A stretch of 64,000 nt of DNA from Rhyacophila brunnea (taxonomy: Eukaryota > Arthropoda > Insecta > Trichoptera > Rhyacophilidae): NCBI GenBank assembly GCA_022495005.1, contig JAGYXB010001049.1:496001-560000 (forward strand). Direction: 5' to 3'. How positions within the stretch are numbered: the stretch's first letter is position 1; the number at the start of each line of letters is the position of its first letter. Of the stretch, positions 34,850 through 47,039 are shown one piece after another. The translations under genes and the position numbers were made by a program. The notes under the pieces were generated by a model that did not search any database, had not been told where the DNA came from, and saw only the letters and a program-made list of their open reading frames with translations.

Positions 34850-36850
34850 GCTGCCATACCGTTCATCCGATTGCGATAAAACTTTGTCAACTTATTGCTT
34901 GCACTTGCGCGCAGATTATAGACTATATCTTATACATACAAATGAAAGTCTGTCTGACATATGCGTTCCTATACCATTCATCCGATTGCGACGAAATTTT
35001 GGTGAATTGATGTGTGCACTACGGGTGCGAGTCATAGACGCTAAATGTAAAAGCAGCTGAAATGGTGGATTGCTTTGAGAGAAAGATCCTTAGGCGGATA
35101 TACGGACCCATGAATGATGATGGGGAGTGGAGAATTAGGTACAACACGGAACTATACCGCTTATACCAAGATTCAAAACTCTCCAACTTCATAAAACTCC
35201 AGAGGCTAAACTGGGCAGGCCATGTCCAGCGCATGCCTGAGTCACGGATACCGAAGAAGATCCTCGAAGGAAACCCAGGAGGAAAAAGGCCAGTGGGAAA
35301 GCCACGCACACGATGGCGTGATAATGTTACAAAAGATGCCAACCAGATACTAAAAATCAGGAACTGGAAAAGACGTGCGGAGGACCGTTCCGGCTGGAGG
35401 ATAGCGGTGGAGGAGGCCAGGGCTCGACTTGAGCTGTAGCGTCATCGAAGAAGAAGAAGATGTGTGCACACCCACAAAGGTTTCTGAATTAGAAAAACTA
35501 TCTTCTTCTTCTTCATTATATCTTCTTTTATTCATATGGTTCCTATACCATTCATCGGATTGCGATGAAACCTTCGCCAGTTGTTGTGGCAACACCCGCA
35601 AAGGTTTCTGAATCAGTACAACCATCTTCTTCTTCTTCGTCGTCTTCATTCTATATTCTTTTATTCTTATGATTCCTATACCATTCGTCCGATTGCAATG
35701 AAACTTGCGTCAGTTGTTGTGCCGACACCTGCGAATGTTTCTGAATTAGTACAACAATTTTCTTCAACCTTTTTTTCTATTCTATCTTCTTCTATTCGTA
35801 TGCGTTCTTATACCATTCATCCGATTGCGATGAAATTTTGATCAGTTGTTGTGCGCATGCCCGCGAAGATTACTGAATTAGAAAAACCATCTTCTTCGTT
35901 ATATCTTCTTTTATTCGCATGGTTCCCATACCATTCATCGGATTGCGATGAAACCTTCGTCAGTTGTTGTGGTAACACCTGCAAAGGTTTATGATTTAGT
36001 ACAACTATTTTCTTCCTCTTCTATTCATATGCGTTCTTATACCATTCATCCGAATGCGATGAAATTTTGATCAGTTGTTGTGCGCATGCCCGCGAAGATC
36101 TCTGAACTAGAAAAATCATCTTCTTCTTCTTCATCATATCTTCTTTTATTCATATGGTTCCTATACCATTCATCCGATTGCGATAAAACCTTCGTTAGTT
36201 GTTGTGTTAACACCTGAAAAGGTTTCTTAATTAGAACAACCATTTTCTTTTTCTTCTTCATTCTATCTTCATTTATTTTATATAGTTCCTATACCATTCA
36301 TCCGATTGCGATTAAATTTTGGTGAGTTGTTGTGTGCACACCCGCAAAGGTTTCTGAATTAGAAAAACTATCTCTTCTTCTTCATTATATCTTCTTTTAT
36401 TCATATGGTTCCTATACCATTCATCGGATTGCGATGAAACCTTCGTCAGTTGTTGTGCTAACACACGCAAAGGTTTCTGAATTAGTACAACCATCTTCTT
36501 CTTCTTCATCGTCTTTATTCTATATCCTTTTATTCGTATGATTCCTATACCATTCGTCCGATTGGAATGAAACTTTCGTCAATTGTTGTGCCCACACCTA
36601 CAAAGGTTTCTGAATTAGTACAACAATATTTTTCCTCTTCTTCTATTCGTATGCGTACCTATTCCATTCATCCGATTTTAATAAAACTTTCGTCAGTAAT
36701 TGTGCCAACACCCGCGAAGGTTTCTAAATTAGTACAATTATCTTCTTCTTCTTCTTCTTCTATTCGTATGCGTTCTTATAACATTCATCAGATTGCGATG
36801 AAATTTTTCTCAGTTGTTGTTCGCACACCTGGGATGGTTAGTATTATATA
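34850..36850. repeat. degenerate minisatellite of roughly 110-140 bp units
   Basis: The phrase ATACCATTCATCCGATTGCG (or close variants) followed by ATGAAA...CAGTTGTTGTG, CCCGCAAAGGTTTCTGAATT and a run of TCTTCTTCTT recurs about 13 times. Interruptions include the LINE fragment at 35062-35439. Confidence 0.88.
35062..35439 (+). pseudogene. LINE C-terminal fragment inside the minisatellite
   Basis: An open frame of 125 codons with FERKILRRIYGPM, LNWAGHVQRMPESRIPKKIL, KRPVGKPRTRWRDNV and AEDRSGWR. This is the carboxyl end of an insect non-LTR retrotransposon endonuclease/reverse transcriptase polyprotein, downstream of the catalytic core. It is unusually intact compared with the rest of the locus, so it inserted or was copied recently. 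Confidence 0.88.
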
Positions 36851-37300
36851 AAATACAAAGTTTGTTGTTTGTTTGTTCCATCCAATTTTGAATTTTTTAC
36901 TACATATTAATACTATTAATAACGTTTGCATATTTTGGATTCGATTTTAATTTACAGTTCTTTTGTTTGACTTTTACTCCTATTAGAATTACTTTCATAT
37001 TGTATTACACAGATATTTTAATATTAAAAAGATAATTTCATTATTATTTTTTAAATATCTAAGGTAAATGTATCCACTAAGCGACCCTGTGCGAAGCCGG
37101 GTATCTCACCTATAATATAATTTCAAAACACGTTAAATATTTATATAAGAATAATTAAAAACAAAAATAATTCAATCTTATAGTTTCCACTAAAATTATT
37201 TAATGTTATGTTTATTATGCTGAAATAATTACACATAATAAAAATTAAATCACTACGCTATGTGTACCTATACGCATGTAGTAAGTCTATAATATACCCA

Positions 37301-40260
37301 CCTTTCGAGAATTTCATAACAAGAGGTTTTCTAGTCTATGTTAAAATAAATATATTGTATCTCCATAAAAATGTACTTTCATACATATTATATATTGCCA
37401 AACTGGTAGGTGCGCAGTGTTGCGAAGGGAGGCACGAAAAGTTTTACACAAATAAAGCCACGTCATGATTGCAGTTTGCAAATAAAGTTTATAAAACAGC
37501 CGCTAGTTATAAACTACATAAAAACAGTCCTAAAAAACGTTGTTTGTTAAACTGTCTGAAGATAATATGTAGACTAATTTTTTAATACCTCACTTCTATA
37601 CTATTGTTGAGTGTGCTGGCTATCTCGTGAAAAAATGATATACAAGGATCAAATCATAATATTGAAATTTGAGGCAAATTTGTTAACGAATGATAACTGT
37701 TGTTAAATTTGTCTATTTAGTTAAAATTAAAAAAAAGTGAATAAATCAATGCAAGGACCACTAATGCATTGACTGATTTAAAAAGACAAAGTGAAGGCAT
37801 ACATAAAAAATTGGAGCTTTGGAAATCAAAATTTAAAAAAAAAATCGTCATGTTTCCACTTTTAAATGATTTTGCGCCAGATATATTGAAGCAAACAAAA
37901 ATCTATTTACTGAGCGTTATGATAGTTTGCTAATGCACTTTCCCATTATTTATTTCACAAATTTACTCTAATAGTAAAAAAATCATTTGATTTCAAAACT
38001 ATGATATATTAAATATGTAGGTAGTTGTATGTTTGATGTGATACCTATATCATGAGTGATATATGTAATGATAACTCCCGTGTATGTGTATAATTTAGGA
38101 AACACTACATTATAGTACCACACTGCCCTTAACCTCAGAGATAGGTAGGTGGGCCCGACAAATATCCTGGCCTAGGGGCTCGCTTTTCGCAAAATCTTTT
38201 TTAAACATCCATCGCATGAAAAATAAATTAATTTAAATAAGTATAAGTAGTAATATAAGTAGTAAAACCTTGTTTATTATTTATATATTTAAGTTTTCTT
38301 TATTTTTGTATTAGTGCCTACATTTTTGACTATTTAAAAAGGTGTCTGAATTATTTAATGAAATAAAGGGGGGAGGCGCAAAGTTTCATTTTTTTTTAAA
38401 AAGGAGGCGTAATAACATTAAGTTTGGAAATCACTGATGTATTTGATAGGAACCGTAATTTAATACTTGTGTATTTTTGTAGATACTAAACATTATACTT
38501 ACCTACATATAATAAAACAATCATTAGATTATAGGTATATATTAGGTGTGAAAGACCCCTTACTTCAAAAATTGTACTGAATTCCACACCACCGTGGAGG
38601 TACAGTTAAATTGAGGGTTTTTTTAAATCTGTGGTTTTCCCATTACGACTATTTCATTGTACTACGTTTTAACTTAATTTTCTAAGCATAACATATTATA
38701 CAAACTACAAATGAATATATCTACATAATATTATCTAATTAAAATTTAAATGGTGACTCATAACTTTATATTATAATATAAAACAACCGAAATAATAAAA
38801 CTACCTACTATTATATTTCTAAGAAAAATACTCACTTTCTGAAATGCAAAATATTAAGAATAACATTACCTACATAATATATACAAAATACATAAAAACA
38901 TTTTATACATGTGATAGAGGTATTTTTTGCAATTTACATTAAATTTAGTCAATACCATTATGTACGGACTATGTCCAAAATGGTATACCAACATAAAATG
39001 AATTGATTTTACAGACATGGGGTGCAGAGAAATAATATTATATTATGTTTATACCTACATCAGATTGAGTATGATAACATTTTATAATAAAATAATATTA
39101 TTTGGTACTTATGACATTAAAAGCAAAATTAATAATTAGTAGGTAATCTTAAATGTATTAGTCCTACCTAAATAAATTCACTGATTTCAGGGACATAATA
39201 ACATGGAGTTAATGTTATAGTATAATAACTACATGTAAATGCAACAGTTTCAATATAATTAATTATTTAGACATGTACCTACTCACTAATATTATTTTTT
39301 TTAAATAAAAAAGATAAAAATAAATATCAGTAAGCACTTATTCATTAGACGTAACCAACTGAAAGAAAGCATAGTGGTTCGTACCACGAGAATGTCGTGT
39401 ATACTATACTATTGAAAATACTAAAAATACTTTCTGCGACTATTGTATACCTACATACTTCATAAACAAAAGAATATCTAGTTGTATTTGAAATGCATGT
39501 CCTGACTAAATAATATTCTTTTCGGGCATAAGTTATTATTAGTAATTTATAACTACAATATAATTTATTATAGAGGTAGAATATGCAAGTACTCATATGC
39601 ACAAAGGAAAACCGACCGCTTGCTGTGCGTTTTTGTGCAGGTCACTCGAGGTAGGTATATTTTCAAATGCACATGTTCCACAAACTGATGTAAACTTTAC
39701 AGACCTTGTAATAAGGGTTGGTATTCTTCTAAATCTGGGTAAAAAGGTTTTTATGACATGCCCGAGATACCGGGAATTTAAGGAAAGTGTTTAGGAATAA
39801 ACGTCATATGAAGCAAAGTTAACATGATAAAATAAACACTAATAACATTACATTAAGGGTTAGTTTGGCATTTATCGTCAGATGCACGGAACATTTTAAA
39901 TTTCAAGGTTCGTTATATTATGGGAGGATTTATACGAGCCATCAGTCATATAATTAAATTGAACAAACACATAAATTGGTCTCGCTGTTCTAACAAATAA
40001 CATTTTATAATAGTGTCTCACTTTACAAAATTATTATGTGGGTTTCTCTAACGTATATCTTTTTACATAGCCCTATCACTGTCTTATCAAAATATCGATC
40101 AGACTTTGGAAAATGATTAATTTTATAAAGAAAACATTCAATTAAACTACTTGTGCATTTTTATTTTTACGCATAAGCATTTTATCTACAAATAGCTAAA
40201 AGTAGATTTTTTTGTATATAATAATAAATGGGGTATCCATGATTTAAGGGCCTAAATAAA
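37301..40260. other. no gene seen
   Basis: AT-rich sequence between the Helitron-like block and the DIRS coding region. It contains scattered TACCTA/TAGGTA words and a few short frames without recognisable content. It may itself have been inserted inside the DIRS element if the 33.8-kb repeat is that element's left end. Confidence 0.55.
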
Positions 40261-40302
40261 GTGCGAGTTCTTCATGGCAACGGGAGTGTTAAATTGTGAA
40301 AT

Positions 40303-41273
40303 TTGTGCAATAACATGGAGCATAATGAAGCCAGCAACGTCACGGAGGGACTAGCGATGGAGACCGACTCGAATAAGTCGGAATTGCTGTTGGATGATCC
40401 AGTGGGTGAACTGAGGGCAACAGTAATGTCACTGGATAACAAGGTATCGCAGATTTTTTCAATCTTGACCCAACAGGGTCTGCCTGCAGTGGTGCCTACT
40501 CCGCAGATGCCGACGGTAAATATCGACTCTCCGGTAAGTTTTTTTACGGCCGCCTGCAAGGCCTGAAACAGCAGAAAAACCCAACAGGATTCCGTTGCTT
40601 GTATTTAATGTCATAGTTCAGGAGCCTGCTTTTCCGACGCCAGACAAGGCTCGGATAGCGGAATTTACCAGGCTCCAACTGTTCGACACAGATAATTGGG
40701 CGGGGGTTCGCTACGCTGAAACCCAAAAACAATATTTGGCGGCCTCGTCTTCGTTGAGTTGGAACTCAACGGTGAGTTACGCCCCTACGATCGTTCATCG
40801 CAAACGATACATCTAATGGAGCGTACGATCACCGGCCTCCAAAATGCGATGCTCGCTCAAAAGAAGTGTATTTGAGACGCGTTACAGCGAGTGGTCGACT
40901 CTGTCAGCGACCACACCATCGGTACGGCTCTTTTTGAGACGGTCGTAAAGGAGTTCGGGCCCTCTTCCGCACTCAACAAAATAACTGAGGACGTCACCCG
41001 AATCCTTTGTGGAAAACGGGCAGAGTTGGTTCAGACGAGGCGGAAGAAAATCCTCTCCGGATAAAAGACACCTTCACGCGAGAGGCTCTTAACAAGATCC
41101 CACCTAGCGCCGAACATATCTTCAATAAAGATAAACTGGCGGTGTTCCTAGAAAGAGGTGGGGGTCGTGAGAAGGTCTTCGATCAGACCACCAAAGTGGT
41201 TGACCAGGGCAGGGAGAGTCAACCTAGCACTTCGTCAGGTGGACACAAGGACACCTTTCGGAGGCAGGGATAA
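40303..41273 (+). pseudogene. gag-like region of the DIRS element
   Basis: Three successive open frames in different phases (40303-40566, 40595-40816, 41007-41273). The first begins near MEHNEASNVTEGLAMETDS and ends in the VSQIFSILTQQGLP coiled segment; the second has PDKARIAEFTRLQLFDTDNW. The order and content suit DIRS ORF1, but no zinc knuckle is visible. Confidence 0.6.
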
Positions 41274-42130
41274 ACGAGGAGGATACCAGACCAGGTTAAG
41301 GGTGGCTTGCCGAGAGGCCCACGCCCATCCAACCGAGGTTTTTTCAGAGATAACCGAGGTGGTGCGAGGGGCACTTACCCTAGACGCAGGTGACCGGGTC
41401 TCCCTCACCACGTTCAAAGGGGGACGCCTCCAGCATTTCCAGGAAATCTGGCAGGCCAAGGGTGCACCACCACAATTATTAAAAATAATAATGGGAACCC
41501 GTATTCCGTTTATAAAGAAACCCCCTCTAATAATGCCTTCCGTACAATTCCAAAAGGATTTCCAAACGCGACAATCGCCGGAGATTACTTCACAAATCGC
41601 GGAACTGAAGAAATCGGGATCATTGGAATTGGCAGAACCATCTCCGAGCTTCCTCTCAACCCTGTTCCTAGTAAGGAAGCAAGACGGCAGTCAACGACCC
41701 ATCTTCAACCTAAAACGCCTAAACGGTTTCCTACAACCAAGGCCGTTTAAACTGTTCCACCATTTCAAGGTCCCAACATTCATGCAAAGGGAAGACTGGT
41801 TAGTAAAAATAGACCTAAGCCAAGCGTACCTACATGTACCTATAGCTATACAACATCGCCGATTTCTTCGGCTAGCTTACCAAGGAGAACTCTTTCAATT
41901 CACGTGCCTTCCGTTCGGACTGTCGGCAGCACCAAGACTGTTTGCCTCATTAACAAACTGGTGGCCGAACATCTCCGGGGAAAGGGTATGAGAATCGTCA
42001 CTTAGACGACTTTCTGATGGCAAATCAGTCCAGAGAGATTCTTCTGTCGCAACTGACTTATATGATAGATTTCATGCAGGCACTAGGCTGGATAATCAAC
42101 AAGAAAAAATCTTGTCTGATTCCAAGCTAA
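41158..42130 (+). pseudogene. DIRS reverse transcriptase, frameshifted
   Basis: Polymerase blocks visible: FLVRKQDGSQRPIFNLKRLN, WLVKIDLSQAYLHVPI and FTCLPFGLSAAPRLF in one frame to 41991. The catalytic block follows in another frame as HLDDFLMANQS (near 42005-42040), where a tyrosine is expected before LDD. The frameshift plus substitution make it non-functional. Confidence 0.9.
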
Positions 42131-42316
42131 CAGCGGGAGTTCTTGGGTATCACGTGGGATACTCACAACAATCGTAAATATCTATCAACAGAGAAGTGCA
42201 CATCACGTCGTCACCACCTGCAATTGCAAATCCAAAAAGGCAGTTGGTCGCTCAGGCAGGCCCAACGCCTCCTCGGGTGACTCAACTTTGCAACTTTCGT
42301 CACTCTACAGGGGAGG

Positions 42317-42868
42317 TTGCATTGCCGGCGTCTACAACGGAGGAGCCACCCTCACAAATCAACATCAATTCCACCACAAGCTCGAGAGGACATCATGTGG
42401 TGGATTCAAGCGGTGGGCTCCTCAGGAAAGATTCACAGGGCAACCTACAATCACTTCCTCACCACAGACGCAGCCGATTCAGGCTGGGGAGCGCAGTTAG
42501 ATGAGTGCCACCTATCAGGTACATGGACAAAACGCCAATCCACGTGGCACTCCAACCGAAAAGAGCTGTATGCAGTACTCTCAGCCATACAACTCCGGGA
42601 GCAAACGCTAAGGGGATCAGAATTACTCCTACAAACTGACAACAAAACAGTGGTGGCCTACATCAACAACGAAGGGGGCACAAAGTCCGCAACCCTACTA
42701 AGTCTTTGCCGACAGATTCTGGAAATCGCCAACCAGGCCAGTATATCATTGACTGCACAATACCTTCCAGGAAAATACAACTGCGTGGCAGACCATCTCT
42801 CACGCAGCAAAATTATCCCAGAATGGCACCTAGTTATGGCAGCTACAGCTCCCCTATTTCAAAAATAG
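42317..42868 (+). pseudogene. DIRS RNase H domain
   Basis: The four acidic active-site segments are all readable: TTDAADSGWGAQ, NRKELYAVLSAIQL, LLQTDNKTVVAYINNEGG and KYNCVADHLSR. The fold is that of retroelement RNase H. The frame is intact but detached from the RT by frameshifts. Confidence 0.88.
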
Positions 42869-42974
42869 GGACTCCAAGACGTAGACCTGTTCGCGTTCAA
42901 CACAGCTCAAGGAAGGTCTTTCATATAACACTATTCTTGTACATAAGTCGGCCATAGCTACCTTTTGCAAACCT

Positions 42975-44424
42975 ATGATCAGTAAAGACATCAGCAGTAA
43001 CATAGTAGTGCGTCATATGTTAAAAGCCATATCCACCCGCAAGACTAGACCTACAAAACCACCGATTTGGGATCCAAGAATAATCGTGGACTACCTCAAG
43101 AAAACAACACCACTAGTATACAACCTATATGAAGTTTCACGCAGAACAGCTATATTATTATTACTCGCATCGGGACGACGGTTCATGACCTTACCCTACT
43201 CAGTGTAGCGGATAATGGCCTAGTCCAGGGCTCGGCAAACTCTTGGAACAAAAGAGCCAAATATGAGTATCACAACGGTTAAAAAAATTCGAGAGCCATA
43301 CATATATTTTTATAAACATGATTTATTTCAGTGAATGTTATTGTTTATTTATCAAGTAAAGAAGATTTTGCTTTTATAGAATATAAGTTCTTTTATTGTT
43401 GACATTATAAAAATATTTTTTACAGAAAATGAGTTACATACAAATTTCACGCATTCCTTAAAACTAATGTGAACAATGAATGACCTTCCTTGCATTTCTT
43501 TGGAGAGTGTCTGTATGTTTGGTATGTAACTATTGTAGTTTTCAATTTTAGGCGCGACTCCAAATTCACATTGGTTATTTGGCTTCTCTAAATGCTATTT
43601 ATATTGTTCATCGTAGTATCTACCTTATTATGTAGATCTTTTAGAGCGCTCCGCTGTGTTGTGAAATTGAATTGCATTGCATTTTCTCTCTCCAAATCCT
43701 CAATTTTGGTGGAAAGACCTACAAATTTTGAGCTACATAACTCTTTGCTTGTTAAATCCACAAAAAAATCTATTTCAAAAGTGCTCGTGTCAATATGAAA
43801 TGGGGACAAATGTAATTTGTTGATTTTTGCAATGGGCGGATTTAAAACGACAACAAACATACCTTTTTTAAAAAAATCTGAATTGGTAATTTGGCAAAGA
43901 GACGCACGCCAATAATCAAAGATCCGCGGTTTGCCGACCCCTGGCCTAGTCGATAATGGCGACCTTATAATTATATGGCCAGTGTTTGGTTCCAAGACAG
44001 ACACATCAAGGCACCGCCAATCTGGATGGAAATTAAGTGCTTCCAGTTGCCAAAACATCGATCCAGTATTTTGGCTACGAAAACTTATCTGCGTTTCCAA
44101 TGAGAGATGAGAAGAGGGTGGTAATATTCCGGCATTATTTATCTCATCAAGAGGCCCCCCAAAACCTGCGACTCGAGCAGTCATCGGAAATTGGGTGAAG
44201 TCAGTACTCGCTGATGCAGGGGTACAGGAATCACCAGGCAGTACTCGATCAGCAGTCGCCTCTCTAAATTGGTTAGAGAACTACCCCATAGATGACATCC
44301 TGCAGAGAGGTAATTGGCGCCAAGAAGCTACTTTTAAAACATTTTACCAGAGACCGATAGACACACAGACGTCTACAGCGGGGGAACAAAATATGTTGAC
44401 CTCTCTGTTCAGCCCGGTGCACTG
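42975..44424 (+). pseudogene. DIRS tyrosine recombinase, split by a hAT insertion
   Basis: The N-terminal part (42975-43208) contains WDPRIIVDYL and SRRTAILLLLASGRRFM, the first catalytic arginine region. After the 718-bp insertion the C-terminal part resumes and ends with TRSAVASLNWLENYPIDDIL, RGNWRQEATFKTFYQRP, carrying the second arginine, a GNW in place of the usual His/Trp site and the nucleophilic tyrosine context. Confidence 0.88.
43226..43943. mobile_element. hAT-type element inserted in the DIRS recombinase
   Basis: The ends CAGGGCTCGGCAAAC (43226) and GTTTGCCGACCCCTG (to 43943) are inverted repeats with one mismatch. GCCTAGTC flanks both sides (43218-43225, 43944-43951), a perfect 8-bp duplication. 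A minus-strand frame in its right half has a coiled-coil-like KIEDLERENAM stretch that could be a transposase remnant, unassigned. Confidence 0.93.
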
Positions 44425-44551
44425 AGCCTAAAAGCAAGGAGATGTTATACCTAATTCTCATGTTAGGTTCATCCACCTTATCTTGCAGGATCTATCTTGC
44501 TTTACCAGGTGATAACAAACAGATATCTCAAGGGACTTCAGAGTCAATAGC

Positions 44552-44873
44552 GAATAATGAAAGGAGTTTTACCTACCATTAAAACTCTTATTATTCTTGT
44601 TGACTCTGAAGTCCAGAGAACACCTACCTGGTTTCCTTGAGACATATCAAATTGAATAACCAAAGACAAAGCACGCTACGATAGAAGCGTCAGTCCTGCC
44701 AGCCGGCAAAACAAGATGAGCAACCAGAGAGATAAATAATCGAGAAGAAAAGGGGGTAAAAAGGGGCCAGCACAGAAGAACGCAAGGCAAAAAATACGAT
44801 CAACATCTCAAGGGACTTCAGAGTCAATAAGAATAATAAGAGTTTTAATGGTAGGTAAAACTCCTTTCATTAT
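44552..44873. repeat. inverted repeats at the DIRS 3' end
   Basis: 44552-44614 is nearly the reverse complement of 44813-44873, and TCTCAAGGGACTTCAGAGTC appears directly at 44527 and 44807. Such a mosaic of terminal-repeat pieces is what DIRS elements use as an internal complementary region to rebuild their ends. Confidence 0.8.
44653..44838. repeat. DIRS terminal repeat, right copy
   Basis: About 186 bp matching the reverse complement of 33780-33966, including ACAAAGCACGCTACGATAG and GGGGCCAGCACAGAAGA. Divergence between copies is only a few changes. Confidence 0.85.
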
Positions 44874-44880
44874 CTTTTCC

Positions 44881-47039
44881 TTTCAACTGAAACCGGTTCA
44901 TGAGGTTTACAAAATGTTGTGTATTTATGACATATTACCTCTTTTCTTATAATATGACTAATAATCTAATGCTAAGGTAGGTACTTTTGAATAAAACAAT
45001 ATTTTTATGAGTGAGAAAAATACACGAATATTTATTATAATATCATTCGCCTTTTTAAAAACCAATAGTATACCCATATAATACAATATTTTTCAGCCGT
45101 TTTGAGTTTTGTATGTAAAACACATTTTGATTTTTAAATTTACAAGTTTACCAACATTACCTAGATATAATTATTATAGGTTTTTTTGTAACAATATGCG
45201 TAGGTAGGTATTATCAATACCTATCTACCTATCTAAATACATTGATTGGTATTCCTATTATTTTTGCACAATTTAATTACCTGCTTGTTGGCCTGCGTGT
45301 TGATCATCCTCTTTCTCAAACGAAAGAAGACACTTCTCTTCTTTTCTTTCTTTTTTCATTTAGAGCGCGATGCTCAATTCGTACTTACCATAAAATAACA
45401 GTAAAAATTGTAAGTAGCCGAAATCCATCTGTTAACTATAGATTATAGAGATAAGGAATCCTTAACCATAGACTACTTTTGTTATGAACTCGCCCCCTTG
45501 CCCCCCTTGCCCCCCTTCCGTATTGCCATTTACCACTGACAGCTGCTGTCAAAATAAATTGACGTGTCTTTAAAACGGCCAATACACTCAAATTCATTTA
45601 ACAATTGATATTGAACAACTATTAAATATCCGTGACATTTAATACGACATATTTTCCTTTACTTTCTTGATTCTGTACATGTCTTAATTTAGTAAAACCG
45701 ATTATCGAATTGAAATGTCAGTGTCAATGAATTATGAATTAACTTTTCTTATTCAGATTTAGATATTTATGTAATATTAAACCGATAGATAGGTAGTTGA
45801 AATATATAAGTACTTAGTTACCTACACACCAACATGGTAATATTAGTTTTAATCACTCTATATAATTATTTACATCATGGCATATATTTGTAATAATTGT
45901 AAATGACAAAATCTGAGCGCTTGGCCGTAGTCATGGGGCGTCTTCGACGCGGAATAGGCGCGGGGACGGGCACGGATAGAGTGCCCGTAGTAGCCCGCGC
46001 GCGTCCAGTCGTGTTCAGCGTCAAATCAGGGATAGGAAACCATAAACACAGAAAAGTTTTTACTGGAAAACTCCTATTTGAAATGGCAAAACTTTGCAGC
46101 AAAATATGGGACCAATGAAATCAATATGGAAAGCACTAATTTAACAGAAGAATTTTATAACTTATACAAGAAACTGCGGGAACAACCAGACAAGTTTTTC
46201 GAAAAAGAGTAACATGAGAAAATATTTGATTAAGTATATTCTAATTGATCTAAGTTTTTTCTATTCTTTTTGAGTCATTTTTTGCGATCCGACTATCGCC
46301 TTTTGGCATCTTCAAACACCACCAATGGTGAATACACACTGTCATCTGATACAGTTAATTCCTGTTTATTTGGTAAATTTATATTTATGAATTTAAATTC
46401 AAATTCCATCAAGTACCCTTGGTCGATTTTATAATTTGATTATATATTGGATAATATGTAAGTTAAAGTTTAAAAAGACTTTTCGGTTCATATGGTGTGA
46501 ATGTAGGTGTAGAATGTACGCTTCATAACTTTGCACCCCGGCTCTAGGATGGAAATGATGTACCTACTTAATATATTTTATTTTTATTATGTTTATATTT
46601 TTTATTAAGGAAAACAAACAGTTACATAGACTAAAAATATGTATAAAATAGACTAGAAAAAGATATTGAACAAGCAAAGTTTCCAAATAAATTATAATAG
46701 TTATAGTTAATCATATTATAATTTAAATACAGAGAAATTAGATAAAGATATAAATGAGAAATAATATTGAATAATTATAGACAAAAAAAAACAGTTTTTA
46801 TGTACCTACCTTTATAAATATAAGTAAGATAAGTATACAATATTATATGTGCGTTAAGAATTATTGAAATTTAAAGATATTATGTTTACATAATATATAT
46901 TTATTTAGAACTACATATTATATTAATACAAGTGAATATCATTTGATATAATTTTATGCGACGTAATAAGGAAAAGAGGCGTATCAGTGTAGTAAAAAGT
47001 GCAACGTTATAAAACGTATACCTACTTTACATCACTTCG
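44881..47039 (+). other. intergenic; short PIF/Harbinger transposase fragment
   Basis: No gene supported. At 46126-46212 a 28-codon frame reads TEEFYNLYKKLREQPDKFFE, resembling the N-terminus of PIF/Harbinger transposases (FY-LY--L-----KFF). At 45963-45985 ACGGGCAC/GTGCCCGT forms an 8-bp hairpin stem in a CG-rich patch. The rest is AT-rich without recognised content. Confidence 0.45.

Larger units (their letters stand above)
34799..37110 (+). mobile_element. Helitron-like non-autonomous element (tentative)
   Basis: The start TCTATAATATAAAATGAATA then TTTGTTAGTTTGTTTG and the end block GTGCGAAGCCGGGTATCTCACC resemble the two ends of Lep1-type insect Helitrons (TCTATA start, GC-rich hairpin near the 3' end). 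The interior is filled by a minisatellite and a LINE fragment. Typing is by end resemblance only; no Rep/helicase gene is present. Confidence 0.45.
40303..44880 (+). mobile_element. DIRS-type tyrosine-recombinase retrotransposon, decayed
   Basis: Order: gag-like region (40303-41273), reverse transcriptase (41158-42130), RNase H (42317-42868), tyrosine recombinase (42975-44424, interrupted), then a terminal zone of inverted and direct repeats (44527-44880). The combination of a DIRS-style RT/RNase H with a recombinase instead of an integrase defines the class. Every frame is broken, so it is inactive. The left terminal repeat is either lost or displaced to 33780-33966. Confidence 0.9.

Noticed and set aside
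34850..36850. CRISPR-like repeat array
   Set aside because: Units are long, degenerate and contiguous without spacers, in a eukaryotic genome; a minisatellite.
43588..44184. 198-codon minus-strand ORF as a gene
   Set aside because: It runs across the hAT/DIRS boundary, so most of it is the antisense of recombinase sequence; only the part within 43588-43943 could be a hAT remnant.
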